From NCBI GenBank assembly GCA_013003255.1, contig JABDJZ010000221.1:1-13049 (forward strand): a stretch of 13,049 nt of DNA. The letters are read 5' to 3'. Position numbers and translations under genes: made by a program. The DNA is from Rhodothermales bacterium (GTDB taxonomy: Bacteria; Bacteroidota; Rhodothermia; Rhodothermales; UBA10348). Below, piece after piece: positions 1-7,617 of the stretch (the stretch's first letter is position 1; every line of letters starts with the position of its first letter). A model generated the notes under the pieces. The model saw only the letters and a list, made by a program, of their open reading frames with translations, was not told the DNA's origin and made no database searches.

Positions 1-2256
1 CACCTCGGAAATCACAAGCAGACGATCGGCGTCCGTCGTCACCTCCCAGGATATGGCATCCGGGGTGTACTCCAGCGCGGCCACGTTACCGCTTACCGAA
101 TCTGCCACGGGCGCGAGTCCAAGGTCCCGGTCCAGCAGCGCCGTCTTGCCGGCGTCGAAACCACCGCTCCGGACCAGCGCCCAGATGTCTTCGGGCTGGC
201 CGACCACGGCGGTGCTATCCACGAGGTAGGCCCGTGGAAGCCAGTTCGGTGACTCGAAGACCGAGAAACCCGTGGTCTGGTCTGAGTAGACCGGCGTCCA
301 ACCGGGAAGGCTCCCCCGCGCGGCCACGAATCGTGTGTTCGTCATCGCGAGGGCCGTCGGGCTCGGAAGGCCTGTCGAGGGATTGAAGAGCATGTGATCC
401 AGGAAATCCTGGTACCGGCGCAGCTTGGCGCCGTGATAGCCGCCCAAAGACTCGTGGAAGTAGGCGGGGCGCGCCGTGGTAACCGGGTCTCCTTCCAGCG
501 AGAGCACCCGGAAACTGCCCAGGCCACCGGCGGCTTCCTCCTGTTCCTCCAGATACCCGTCGAAGCCGTATTCCGGAACCACCTCATCCGCCTGTCTGCC
601 GGGGACCAGCGCGTCACCGTTGAAATAGCGGCGCCCCACGCCCCCGAGATCCAGTGCAAGGAGCAGCACCAGGGCCGCCTGGGCCGAGAAGGCCGGGATC
701 TTGCGGCGGCGAGCCAGAACAATCAGTCCCCCGGCGAGCAGGACGAAAAGGAACGTGCGCCGGGCATCGGCCGCGAAAAGGTCCTTCCGGTCTTCCTTCA
801 TCCGATCAACCGTGTCCAGCAGGAACTGCTGTGTCTGCGGATCCTGGAGCGAAACGTCGGGGCGCTGGGCAGCAACCTGGCGGGCCAGCGATTCCAGTTC
901 ATTCGGTCGTTCGAAACCCATCAGCGATCCGCCGAGCAGCATGAGCACCGCTGCTACGCCCACAAACCCGATTACCACCTTCTGGACATTGCCATCCAGG
1001 GCGGCATTCTCAGCCTTGTCGGGAACGGTCCGAAACGCCTCCCGGAGGCCGACTCCAGCGAGGACGGCCAGGATCAGCGCAACCATCGAGAGCCAGGTCT
1101 CGGGAACGCGGAAGGCGTCAAAGAGCGGGAAATACTCGAACATCAGCCGGTTGAGCGTCTCCAGGTTTTCGCCCAGCGAAAACGCCACCATCAGCAGACC
1201 CGCAATCGCGAGTCCCCAAATGCCCGGTCTCCGGGCGAAGGCCACCACGAAGCCGGCCAGCATCAGGACGATCCCGCCTACGTAGTGCGGGCCGCCGGTA
1301 AAGATCTTGGGACCCCAATAGGTGGATCCCGATCCTCCAAACGCGTCCGCGATGAACAGCGTCAGGAGTTCGGACCACCCCTGGCTCCATCCCATCGCAT
1401 AGTCCCAGCCCATGCCGCCAACCGCGCTTCCGGAAGCCGCTCCGCGAATCGTGTATTCCTTGTAAGCGGCCTTGATCATGTAGGGGTCAGCGACCATCAG
1501 GACGCCCAGAATGCCGCCCAGGAGCAACCAGCCGGTAGAGCGGCCAAAGGATGCCAGCGTGTCCCCGCGAACAGCCCGGATGCCGTCCACCAGCCACCAG
1601 ACGCCCATCGCAAAGGCCGCGTAGTAGGTGATCTGGACATGACCGGCTCGAAGACTGGCCGCGGTGGCTATTGCGAACAGCAGGGCAGGCAGCAGGCCGG
1701 GTGACCGTCGGGTGTACACGAACGCCCAGATCAGCCACGGCGTGAGCGCAAGTGCCACGTACTTGGAGTGGTGGCCCGCAACGAGCAGGACGGGCAGGTA
1801 GGTGGTCAATCCGAATGCCACCGCAGCCAGGGTCGCCGACCACTGATCACGCGTCAGATGGAAGACGAGGCCGTACATACCGGCGAACAGGATCAGCAAG
1901 TGCGACGTGGGCCACATGAGTCTTCGCAGTAGCCGAGCCAGATCATCCACCTGCGGTACGCTGTGGGGATAGGAGATTTCGACAGCAGGCATGCCCATGA
2001 AGGGCCCTGTGGCCCACAGCGGCCGATCCCCGGTCATGGCTTCCCAGTCGAAGATGGACTGGGCCATGGCCTTCCAATGGACGATGTCTCCGCCCACCAG
2101 CTGCCGGCTCGAGAACAGGTCCGGCGCCATGAAGCCGACCGCCACGATGGCCAGAACGGCTAAGCAGATCCCGTGGCGGGCCCGGGTCGACAGGGTGTTC
2201 CAGGCACTGAACCAGGAAGGCGTGGAAGGAGCCTTGCGGCGGGTTCGGGCTGTCAC
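1..2256 (-). CDS. YfhO-family multi-pass membrane protein (3' end outside window)
   Basis: The reading frame is open for 752 codons and leaves the window at base 1, so the C-terminus is missing. The start is GTG at 2254-2256, supported by a GGAG at 2265-2268 with 8-nt spacing. Residues 1-30 are basic and cytosolic-like, followed by a first membrane helix (about 30-45). A first outer loop carries GGDIVHWKAM (about 55-64) and GPFMGMPAVE (about 84-93), and many further hydrophobic helices follow. The motifs GWDYAMGWSQGW, DAFGGSG and GGYHGAKLRRYQDF match the YfhO-like proteins common in Bacteroidota. That family is related to GT-C glycosyltransferases that glycosylate lipid-linked or envelope polymers; the acidic residue in the first loop fits, but substrate and activity here are inferred. 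The gene lies 144 nt downstream of menH. That gap shows no convincing terminator or gene. Confidence 0.85.
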   Translation of the reverse strand, partial: MTARTRRKAPSTPSWFSAWNTLSTRARHGICLAVLAIVAVGFMAPDLFSSRQLVGGDIVHWKAMAQSIFDWEAMTGDRPLWATGPFMGMPAVEISYPHSVPQVDDLARLLRRLMWPTSHLLILFAGMYGLVFHLTRDQWSATLAAVAFGLTTYLPVLLVAGHHSKYVALALTPWLIWAFVYTRRSPGLLPALLFAIATAASLRAGHVQITYYAAFAMGVWWLVDGIRAVRGDTLASFGRSTGWLLLGGILGVLMVADPYMIKAAYKEYTIRGAASGSAVGGMGWDYAMGWSQGWSELLTLFIADAFGGSGSTYWGPKIFTGGPHYVGGIVLMLAGFVVAFARRPGIWGLAIAGLLMVAFSLGENLETLNRLMFEYFPLFDAFRVPETWLSMVALILAVLAGVGLREAFRTVPDKAENAALDGNVQKVVIGFVGVAAVLMLLGGSLMGFERPNELESLARQVAAQRPDVSLQDPQTQQFLLDTVDRMKEDRKDLFAADARRTFLFVLLAGGLIVLARRRKIPAFSAQAALVLLLALDLGGVGRRYFNGDALVPGRQADEVVPEYGFDGYLEEQEEAAGGLGSFRVLSLEGDPVTTARPAYFHESLGGYHGAKLRRYQDFLDHMLFNPSTGLPSPTALAMTNTRFVAARGSLPGWTPVYSDQTTGFSVFESPNWLPRAYLVDSTAVVGQPEDIWALVRSGGFDAGKTALLDRDLGLAPVADSVSGNVAALEYTPDAISWEVTTDADRLLVISEV

Positions 2257-2400
2257 GGGGCAGTCTCCGGGTGCTTGGCGGTGAGGGGGTATTGCCGCGG
2301 CCTACACGGTATTCCGGGGGCGGTTCCTAGATGCCGGGCGGGCGAGCCGGGCTCCGGTCGTCACCAAGGCGTTCTGAACGGCGCCCTGCCACTGGGCACC
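2257..2400. other. Intergenic gap between menH and the YfhO-family gene
   Basis: This 144-nt GC-rich spacer lies between the menH stop codon and the GTG start of the YfhO-family gene. Apart from the GGAG ribosome-binding site at 2265-2268, no plausible reading frame, T-tract terminator or clear promoter was seen. Weak inverted matches exist (for example around 2370-2385) but are short and lack a T run. The YfhO-family gene may be read through from the men cluster. Confidence 0.4.
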
Positions 2401-3147
2401 TCAGCGCGTCTCCATCCGGCCATCCAGAATCCCGGCCAACAGCTTCGGTTGCTCGGCGGGAACGTTGTGCCCTGCGCCCGGCACCATCACAATCGGTCCG
2501 GGCTCGTTTTGGTAGATGTCCAGATAGCGCTGATCGGCTTCGCCCGCCAGCCATGTGACAGTCGGGTCCATTCTCCGCTCCCAGTGACTGGACTGATGCC
2601 CGGTGCTCAGGCCACGCAGGGCCCGCGCGATCTCTTCGGGCCTCGAACGCTCAAGCCGGCGCTGCTCGATCTCTCGCCGCGAGTCGTCGTTCAGGCTCTC
2701 GAACAAGGGCATCCTCAGCCAGGCAGCCAGTACGGCCGGGAAGTCGGTTTCGATGCGATTGGCCAGAGCCCGGTCTTTCGCCAGCCGCTCCGCCCTCGCC
2801 TCTGGATCCCGGATCCCGGGATGGCTGCCCACCAGACAGAACGACCGACTCGGGGCATTTGGCAAGTGGAGGGCTACACGTCCGCCCATGGAGTACCCGC
2901 AGATCAGGCACGACCCGTCTCCGGGAATGGCGTTTTCCACCAGGCGGGCCGTCCCCTCCAGGGTGTAGGCCTTCGGTGGCAGTCCCAGTGATGCGCCGTG
3001 GCCAGGCAGGTCGATGGCAAGCACCCTTCGTCCGGGCAGTTCGCGGATGACCGGCTCCCAGTCTTCCGCAGCACCGATGAAGCCGTGGAGAAGCACAATT
3101 GCAGGCCCGGATACCGGACCCGACTGCCGGGTATTCAGCGCAACCAC
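2401..3147 (-). CDS. menH: MenH, SHCHC synthase (menaquinone pathway)
   Basis: This 248-residue alpha/beta-hydrolase is of normal MenH length. By family, MenH removes pyruvate from SEPHCHC to give 2-succinyl-6-hydroxy-2,4-cyclohexadiene-1-carboxylate in the cytoplasm. Visible motifs are LLHGFIG (19-25), DLPGHG (46-51), the nucleophile elbow GYSMGGR with Ser86, GSHPG (107-111), LAGEADQRY with the likely acid Asp205, and GAGHNVP with catalytic His227. The start is GTG at 3145-3147 and overlaps the end of menD by 13 nt, implying translational coupling; only a weak GGG lies upstream. A generic alpha/beta-hydrolase is the alternative, but the menF-menD-menH order and the YSMGGR/GSHPG motifs make MenH the best call. 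Confidence 0.9.
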   Translation of the reverse strand: MVALNTRQSGPVSGPAIVLLHGFIGAAEDWEPVIRELPGRRVLAIDLPGHGASLGLPPKAYTLEGTARLVENAIPGDGSCLICGYSMGGRVALHLPNAPSRSFCLVGSHPGIRDPEARAERLAKDRALANRIETDFPAVLAAWLRMPLFESLNDDSRREIEQRRLERSRPEEIARALRGLSTGHQSSHWERRMDPTVTWLAGEADQRYLDIYQNEPGPIVMVPGAGHNVPAEQPKLLAGILDGRMETR

Positions 3148-4886
3148 GAACCCACGAGGTCATTCAGGCGACGGTGTTCCTCAGCGTTCTCCGTCCTGGA
3201 GGTCCGCACCTCGATCATGGCGGGCCCACTTCGGTCTCGCGCAGTGTCGAGTGCCGCCTTCAGTTCATCAAGCGTTTCAGCGCCAGTCCAGGAAATCCCG
3301 AACATCTGGGCTGCCGCCGAAAAGCCCAGACCATGCGGTGCCCCGAAGTGCGGCTCAAACAGATCCTGATGCGCAGCAATGGGGAGGAATGAAAAAATCC
3401 CCCCGCCATCGTTGTTGACCACCACCACCGTTACGTCTCGCGACCGAAGGAGCGCCAGGCTGTTCAGGTCGTGGAGGAGCGCAAGATCCCCGATGAGCAG
3501 CACGGTGCGATTGCCCGGATCCTTGCCGAGCGCGTCCGACGCACCGGCCGCTGTGGCCACTGTTCCGTCAATTCCGCTGGCTCCGCGGTTGGCCACCACC
3601 AAAGGTGGATGGGCCCCTTTGGTCGCGAAGCTGTTGACATCGCGGATGGGCATGCTTGAGGCCAGGACCAGGGCATCCCCGCTCGAGGCAGACGCCGCCA
3701 CTAGGGCTGCCACCGCCGGCTCGGTCAAGGCGCCGCCTTCGGAGGTAAGCGCCTCCGGGAGCTTTCCGGATACCGTTCGCTCAGCCTGTGTCCACGACTC
3801 AGACCACGCAGTGCTCTGACGGTGGCCCAGGGCATCCGTCAGGGCATGCGTCGCAGGGGCTGCATCGCCCAATCGATGCGTGGCGCGGTGATGCGGGTCA
3901 ATCGTGTCCCTGCCATCGGCGAGAACCGCCCAGCATCGGGGGTTCTGGGCCGCCAGCCAACGCGTCAGTCGCTGCGAGACGGGCATACGACCGATCTGGA
4001 TTACGGCCTGCACGCCCTCTGGCCCATGGCCCGCCAGCAGGTCGGCGAAAGAGACCAGGAGCGGGTGCCGGGGTCCAAGGCGCAACTGGGAGCAGATGTC
4101 CGGCAGCACCGGCCAGGAGAGGGTTTCGGCAAGCGCCATCACGAGATCCGCCGTGCCGGGTGTCAGCCGCCCCGCCAGAATGACGCCCTGATCGGCCTCC
4201 TGAAGCGCCATAGCCAGTTCCCGAACGGCGGTAGCCGAAGGGGTCGCCATGGACGGCCTCGACCAGACCTGGGAAGCGTTGCCGGCAGGGACAGCTCCGC
4301 CCACCGGGCCCGCGGCTGGATGGTCGGGCCCGGTCACCACCAGCGATGGCTCAAGCGGCTTACGGTAGGGAATGTTCAGGTGTACCGGACCAGCCGGGAG
4401 TCCAATGGCGGCCGCGTAGGCAGTAAGTCCCCAGGCGCGCGCCTCATCCTCAGACACGGCCTGATCCGGGACCGGCAGGTCCGCCTGAAGGCGCGGGTAG
4501 TCTCCGAACAGTCCGGGCTGATCAATGGTCTGGTTGGCTCCCGTTCCCCTCAATTCCGGTGGGCGATCGGCCGTCAGACAAATCAGGGCTACGTGATCGA
4601 CCGAAGCCTCAACGACCGCCGGAAGCCCGTTGGCCACCGCCGTCCCGGAGGTGGTGATCCACAATGCGGGGCGTCCGGTCATGCGCGCGTGGCCCAGACA
4701 GAAGAAGGCCGCGCCGCGCTCATCATAGTGCGTGGTCACGCGGATTCCGGGATGCCGCGACACCGCTGCCACCAAGGGCGTGGAGCGCGATCCGGGAGCC
4801 AGACAGGCTGCGGTAACCCCCAGCCCGACCAGCGCGTCAATCAGCGCGTTTGTCCAGCGTTCGCTATGTGGCTGTGATTCCGGCAA
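3135..4886 (-). CDS. menD: MenD, SEPHCHC synthase (ThDP-dependent)
   Basis: MenD joins isochorismate and 2-oxoglutarate (decarboxylated on thiamine diphosphate) to make SEPHCHC. From the TTG start at 4884-4886 the protein is 583 residues, close to family length. The N-terminal pyrimidine-binding domain shows APGSRSTPL (30-38), DERGAAFF with the cofactor-activating Glu56, TTSGTAVANG (78-87) and LTADRPPELRGTGANQTIDQ (104-123). The C-terminal diphosphate-binding domain has SSMPIRDVN (410-418), NRGASGIDGT (433-442) and the metal/ThDP motif starting GDLALLHDLN (466-475) and ending NNDGGGIF (491-498). The frame is open further upstream to an ATG near 5087, but those 67 codons lie inside menF and do not look like MenD. 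The chosen TTG has GGAG at 4896-4899 with 9-nt spacing and overlaps menF by 23 nt. A second TTG at 4892 is possible. Confidence 0.95.
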   Translation of the reverse strand: MPESQPHSERWTNALIDALVGLGVTAACLAPGSRSTPLVAAVSRHPGIRVTTHYDERGAAFFCLGHARMTGRPALWITTSGTAVANGLPAVVEASVDHVALICLTADRPPELRGTGANQTIDQPGLFGDYPRLQADLPVPDQAVSEDEARAWGLTAYAAAIGLPAGPVHLNIPYRKPLEPSLVVTGPDHPAAGPVGGAVPAGNASQVWSRPSMATPSATAVRELAMALQEADQGVILAGRLTPGTADLVMALAETLSWPVLPDICSQLRLGPRHPLLVSFADLLAGHGPEGVQAVIQIGRMPVSQRLTRWLAAQNPRCWAVLADGRDTIDPHHRATHRLGDAAPATHALTDALGHRQSTAWSESWTQAERTVSGKLPEALTSEGGALTEPAVAALVAASASSGDALVLASSMPIRDVNSFATKGAHPPLVVANRGASGIDGTVATAAGASDALGKDPGNRTVLLIGDLALLHDLNSLALLRSRDVTVVVVNNDGGGIFSFLPIAAHQDLFEPHFGAPHGLGFSAAAQMFGISWTGAETLDELKAALDTARDRSGPAMIEVRTSRTENAEEHRRLNDLVGSWLR

Positions 4887-6240
4887 GTCCAAGAACTCCG
4901 GCGAAATCGACGATCTTGTGCTCGATTTCGTCCCATTCGGCGGGTGGCTCGCTGCCCGAAACGATTCCGGCTCCGGAGTAGATGTGCATGCTGTCCCCGG
5001 TGACAAGGGCACAGCGAAGCGCCACAGCGAACTCGGCATCGTCGGGGCCAACCCATCCGATGGGGCCCGCATACCAACCGCGATCAAACGCCTCCATGCG
5101 CCGGATAAGCCGAATGGCCGCCGGCGCTGGGTAGCCGCCGACTGCGGGAGTGGGATGCAGGTGGCGTACCAGTTGCCAGGTATCCACCCCTTCGTTCAAC
5201 GCCCCGTTGAACCGCGACACCAGATGCCGGCCGTGTGAGAGGCGCATCTCGGAAGCCTGTGCGTCAACGACCAGGTCTTCACAAAACGGGCGAAGAATCT
5301 CCTCGATGGCCCACCGGACGCACAGGTGTTCGCGCTGCTCCTTGTCACTGGCCAGGAGTGCATCGCGGAGGACCGCGTCATCCATTTCATCATCAACGGC
5401 CGGACGCGTCCCCGCAACGGCCTCGGTGAAGACAAATGAGTCTTCCCGCCGCACCAGCCGCTCAGGCGTGGCACCGAGGAATGCGCTTCCATCCTCGGTT
5501 TCCACGAGGTAGTGAAATCTGTTGGGTGCCTCGGCGTAGAGTCGCTCTATTAGGTCGATGGGCGAGACGGCACCATCGAACTCAAAGGTGGACCTCCGGG
5601 CCAAAACCACCTTCTGGATCTCCTTGGCGTTGATCACGTCCAGAGAGGCCTGGACCCGCTTCATCCACTCGGCGCGTGAGGGTTGGTCATGCCGCCCCAC
5701 GGCCTGTGGCAGGGGCGCCTTCTGTGCTGAATCAGGCCAGGACAGGGATTCGATCTCCGACAGAATGGCCTGCATCGAGGCCCGGTCCCGGTGCGGGATC
5801 AGGTTGCAGACAAGCTGACTGCCGGAATCATCGGAGACCAGCTCGAAACGCGGAAGGACCATGCGAAGAGACCCGAATGAGGACCACTCCGGGCTCATCC
5901 CCCGGCCCTCGTCAAAACGGATCCCGCCGTAGTAGCGGACTGCCGGATCCACGCCCGTCAACTGGTGAGCGAGGTACCTGCTCAGTCTATCAAAATCTGG
6001 TTTCTCACCGGCCTCGTAGCTGTCTGCAGCTCCCGACATCGCGACGACACGGTGTGTACCCCGGGGGGACCACAGTGCCCGGGCACCCTGGGGCTGGGCC
6101 GACAGCCAGCGGAATGGGTCCACGTCGGGGGCCGGTACCACCAGTCGAACTACGGGCGCGTCTGCACCGTGTCGGAATGCGCGCTCCACCGCTGCGCGGA
6201 GGTTTTGCCGGGCATCCTTCAGGAGTTCCATCTGCGTCAC
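4864..6240 (-). CDS. menF: MenF, isochorismate synthase
   Basis: This 458-residue chorismate-binding enzyme isomerises chorismate to isochorismate, the first committed step to menaquinone. The catalytic C-terminal half shows IQKVVLARR (208-216) with Lys210 as probable base, FLGATPERLV (254-263) with Glu260 as probable acid, AGTRPA (276-281), SDKEQREH (298-305), HPTPAVGGYP (362-371), RGWYAGPIGW (387-396) and YSGAGIVSGSEP (421-432) followed by EIEHK near 438-442 for the magnesium site. The Lys-Glu distance of 50 residues equals that of E. coli MenF Lys190/Glu240. The N-terminal half is more variable, as in the family. The start is GTG at 6238-6240, overlapping the phosphatase stop as GTGA, with a strong ribosome-binding site at 6247-6255. 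EntC or a salicylate synthase is less likely because menD and menH follow. Confidence 0.94.
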   Translation of the reverse strand: MTQMELLKDARQNLRAAVERAFRHGADAPVVRLVVPAPDVDPFRWLSAQPQGARALWSPRGTHRVVAMSGAADSYEAGEKPDFDRLSRYLAHQLTGVDPAVRYYGGIRFDEGRGMSPEWSSFGSLRMVLPRFELVSDDSGSQLVCNLIPHRDRASMQAILSEIESLSWPDSAQKAPLPQAVGRHDQPSRAEWMKRVQASLDVINAKEIQKVVLARRSTFEFDGAVSPIDLIERLYAEAPNRFHYLVETEDGSAFLGATPERLVRREDSFVFTEAVAGTRPAVDDEMDDAVLRDALLASDKEQREHLCVRWAIEEILRPFCEDLVVDAQASEMRLSHGRHLVSRFNGALNEGVDTWQLVRHLHPTPAVGGYPAPAAIRLIRRMEAFDRGWYAGPIGWVGPDDAEFAVALRCALVTGDSMHIYSGAGIVSGSEPPAEWDEIEHKIVDFAGVLGLAGITAT

Positions 6241-6875
6241 GGTGCCACCTCCTCCAGATGCTTCGTGTCATTCCTGACGGTCACGCTCCAAACGCCTCCG
6301 AGGCGCTCGGCCCGGTACACGCCGGTGTTGCTGTGGGGAAACTCATCCATGTCCTTCAGGCTGGCACCTGGAACGATGATGGACAGCAGCACCCGCATGA
6401 AACGGCCGTGTGTGACCACGAATATCCGCTCACCGTCCGCGTGCGTGGCGCCCAGGTAGGAAAAAACGGATCGTGCCCGGCGCTCCACATCGAGAATGCT
6501 CTCGGCACCACCCACCCGGTCTCCAAACTGGCCGGCGCGCCAACGGCTGCCGAGGTTCTGGAGGTACTCCAGGTGATCATCAATGGGCGTTCCTTCCAGC
6601 GTACCCCAAGCCATTTCGGCAAGATCGGGCAGCAGGACCGGCTTGATTCCGTGCGGCTCCGCCAGCAGTTCCGCGGTCTCCCGGGCGCGAGCCAGCGTGC
6701 TGCAATAGACGGCATCCAATGCCTCGCCCTCCATGCGGGCGGCCAGCGCCGCGCCCTGCCGGAGGCCCGTTTCGTTCAGACTTGCATCCACCGAGCGCCC
6801 CTGCATCCGCCGTTGGCGGTTGTACTCGGTCTGCCCGTGGCGGGCCATGTAGAGTATGAGGGGCTGTGTGGTCAT
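6237..6875 (-). CDS. Histidine phosphatase (phosphoglycerate-mutase-like)
   Basis: A 212-residue member of the histidine phosphatase superfamily. The phospho-acceptor motif ARHGQTEYN (11-19) contains His13. SLNETGLRQG (32-41), STLARARETAELL (59-71) with the second phosphate-binding Arg, EMAWGTLEG (87-95) with acid Glu87, and VVTHGRFMRV (153-162) with His156 complete the active-site set. All key residues are present, so it should be active; the substrate cannot be read from sequence (sugar phosphate, phosphoglycerate, alpha-ribazole-phosphate-like or other small phosphomonoester). ATG at 6873-6875 lies 4 nt after the upstream stop, with no clear ribosome-binding site, suggesting reinitiation. 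The last base pair of the gene overlaps the menF start. A link to menaquinone synthesis is only positional. Confidence 0.85.
   Translation of the reverse strand: MTTQPLILYMARHGQTEYNRQRRMQGRSVDASLNETGLRQGAALAARMEGEALDAVYCSTLARARETAELLAEPHGIKPVLLPDLAEMAWGTLEGTPIDDHLEYLQNLGSRWRAGQFGDRVGGAESILDVERRARSVFSYLGATHADGERIFVVTHGRFMRVLLSIIVPGASLKDMDEFPHSNTGVYRAERLGGVWSVTVRNDTKHLEEVAP
6247..6255 (-). promoter_or_regulatory. Strong ribosome-binding site of menF
   Basis: On the minus strand the 9 nt read GGAGGAGGT, 6 nt before the GTG at 6238-6240. This is the best Shine-Dalgarno sequence in the window and it fixes the menF start on the GTG overlapping the upstream stop, rather than on the in-frame ATG at codon 4. 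Confidence 0.8.
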
Positions 6876-6879
6876 TCTG

Positions 6880-7539
6880 TCATGGTTTGCGATGCCGATT
6901 CGCTATTTCCAGTATTCGTCGCTCCATCGCATCAAGGTCTCCCACGGAAACCCGGTGCGCGAGTGCGTGCCGAATGATCAGTCCCCGAAGTATCTGGTCA
7001 GGTGCAGGAAGACGGTAGAGGCGCTTCCTCAGATGCGATACCGCGGGCGAGAGGATCTTCTCCACGACGCCCCATCGCACCAGAATGAACCAGAGGAGGC
7101 CAGCCACTACGCCGACCGTCTGCCCTCCCGACGAAAGCCAACTCAGTCCAAGCACGTAGGCCGCGCCCACCACAATGGGATGCTGGAGCACTCGCGCCAG
7201 TGCAACCAATGGCCTGAGCACGAGACCCGGCGACAACACGCCCCATCCGATGTAGCCAGTGACTCCGGCGACAACTGCAGTAACGGGCGAGCGGAGCATG
7301 ACGCCCAGGAGAAACACCCACAGGGCGAATGTAGCCGGGGACCGCAACCACGCGGCCGCGTCGGCCAGCAGCTTTTCCAGCGAGACATGCTTCAGGAGGT
7401 CCCCGCAGAACTGGCGCAGGTCCTCAACCCGAGTATGGAACCAGACACCCTGGAGGGTGAAAATGCCATTCGGCAAGTCAACGAACGCAGGCGGCTTTTC
7501 TCCCTTCCGGGAGCGTTTATCGGCCTTCGAATCGGTCAA
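6880..7539 (-). CDS. Unrecognised membrane protein with four predicted helices
   Basis: I do not recognise the family. The 219-residue product has a charged N-terminus (1-35), an amphipathic stretch (about 37-66), four hydrophobic segments at about 68-82, 84-103, 108-135 and 139-158, and a basic cytosolic-like tail (160-219) rich in Arg and Leu. The only start upstream of the conserved-looking part is TTG at 7537-7539. It has no visible ribosome-binding site and the frame is closed by a stop at 7561-7563, so the start is uncertain. It heads the run phosphatase-menF-menD-menH with 4-nt spacing to the next gene. The even coding pattern and tight packing support a real gene. A role in quinone or lipid metabolism would be guesswork. 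Confidence 0.65.
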   Translation of the reverse strand: MTDSKADKRSRKGEKPPAFVDLPNGIFTLQGVWFHTRVEDLRQFCGDLLKHVSLEKLLADAAAWLRSPATFALWVFLLGVMLRSPVTAVVAGVTGYIGWGVLSPGLVLRPLVALARVLQHPIVVGAAYVLGLSWLSSGGQTVGVVAGLLWFILVRWGVVEKILSPAVSHLRKRLYRLPAPDQILRGLIIRHALAHRVSVGDLDAMERRILEIANRHRKP

Positions 7540-7557
7540 CGGTGGCTGGATGGGCTG

Positions 7558-7577
7558 GTTTCAATAAATTCTGAAAC
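7558..7577. promoter_or_regulatory. AT-rich inverted repeat upstream of the men cluster
   Basis: A perfect 6-bp inverted repeat, GTTTCA (7558-7563) and TGAAAC (7572-7577), flanks an AT-rich 8-bp centre. It sits in the only sizeable gap (78 nt) between the EamA gene and the men-cluster head gene, in an AT-rich patch that stands out from the GC-rich surroundings. On the minus strand a TACTTTAT at 7585-7592 loosely resembles a Bacteroidota -7 element. An operator, promoter region or weak terminator are all possible. Confidence 0.3.
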
Positions 7578-7617
7578 TTCCATAAAGTACGACATGCGGC
7601 CGTTGCTGCGCTCCAAC

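Noticed and set aside
394..1704. 436-codon plus-strand open frame
   Set aside because: It lies antisense to the YfhO-family gene, whose frame gives clear family motifs throughout. The plus-strand translation is rich in Gln, Arg and His with no domain and reflects GC-rich antisense bias.
2370..2385. Terminator hairpin after menH
   Set aside because: The pairing around GGCG/CGCC is short and bulged, and no T tract follows on the minus strand.
3822..4877. 351-codon plus-strand open frame
   Set aside because: It is antisense to menD, which carries all expected ThDP-enzyme motifs.
4887..5087. N-terminal extension of menD
   Set aside because: The 67 extra codons lie inside menF, look like an out-of-frame translation and have no MenD similarity; the TTG at 4886 with GGAG fits better.
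5676..6977. 433-codon plus-strand open frame
   Set aside because: It is antisense to menF and the histidine phosphatase, both with complete active-site motifs; the translation has no recognisable domain.
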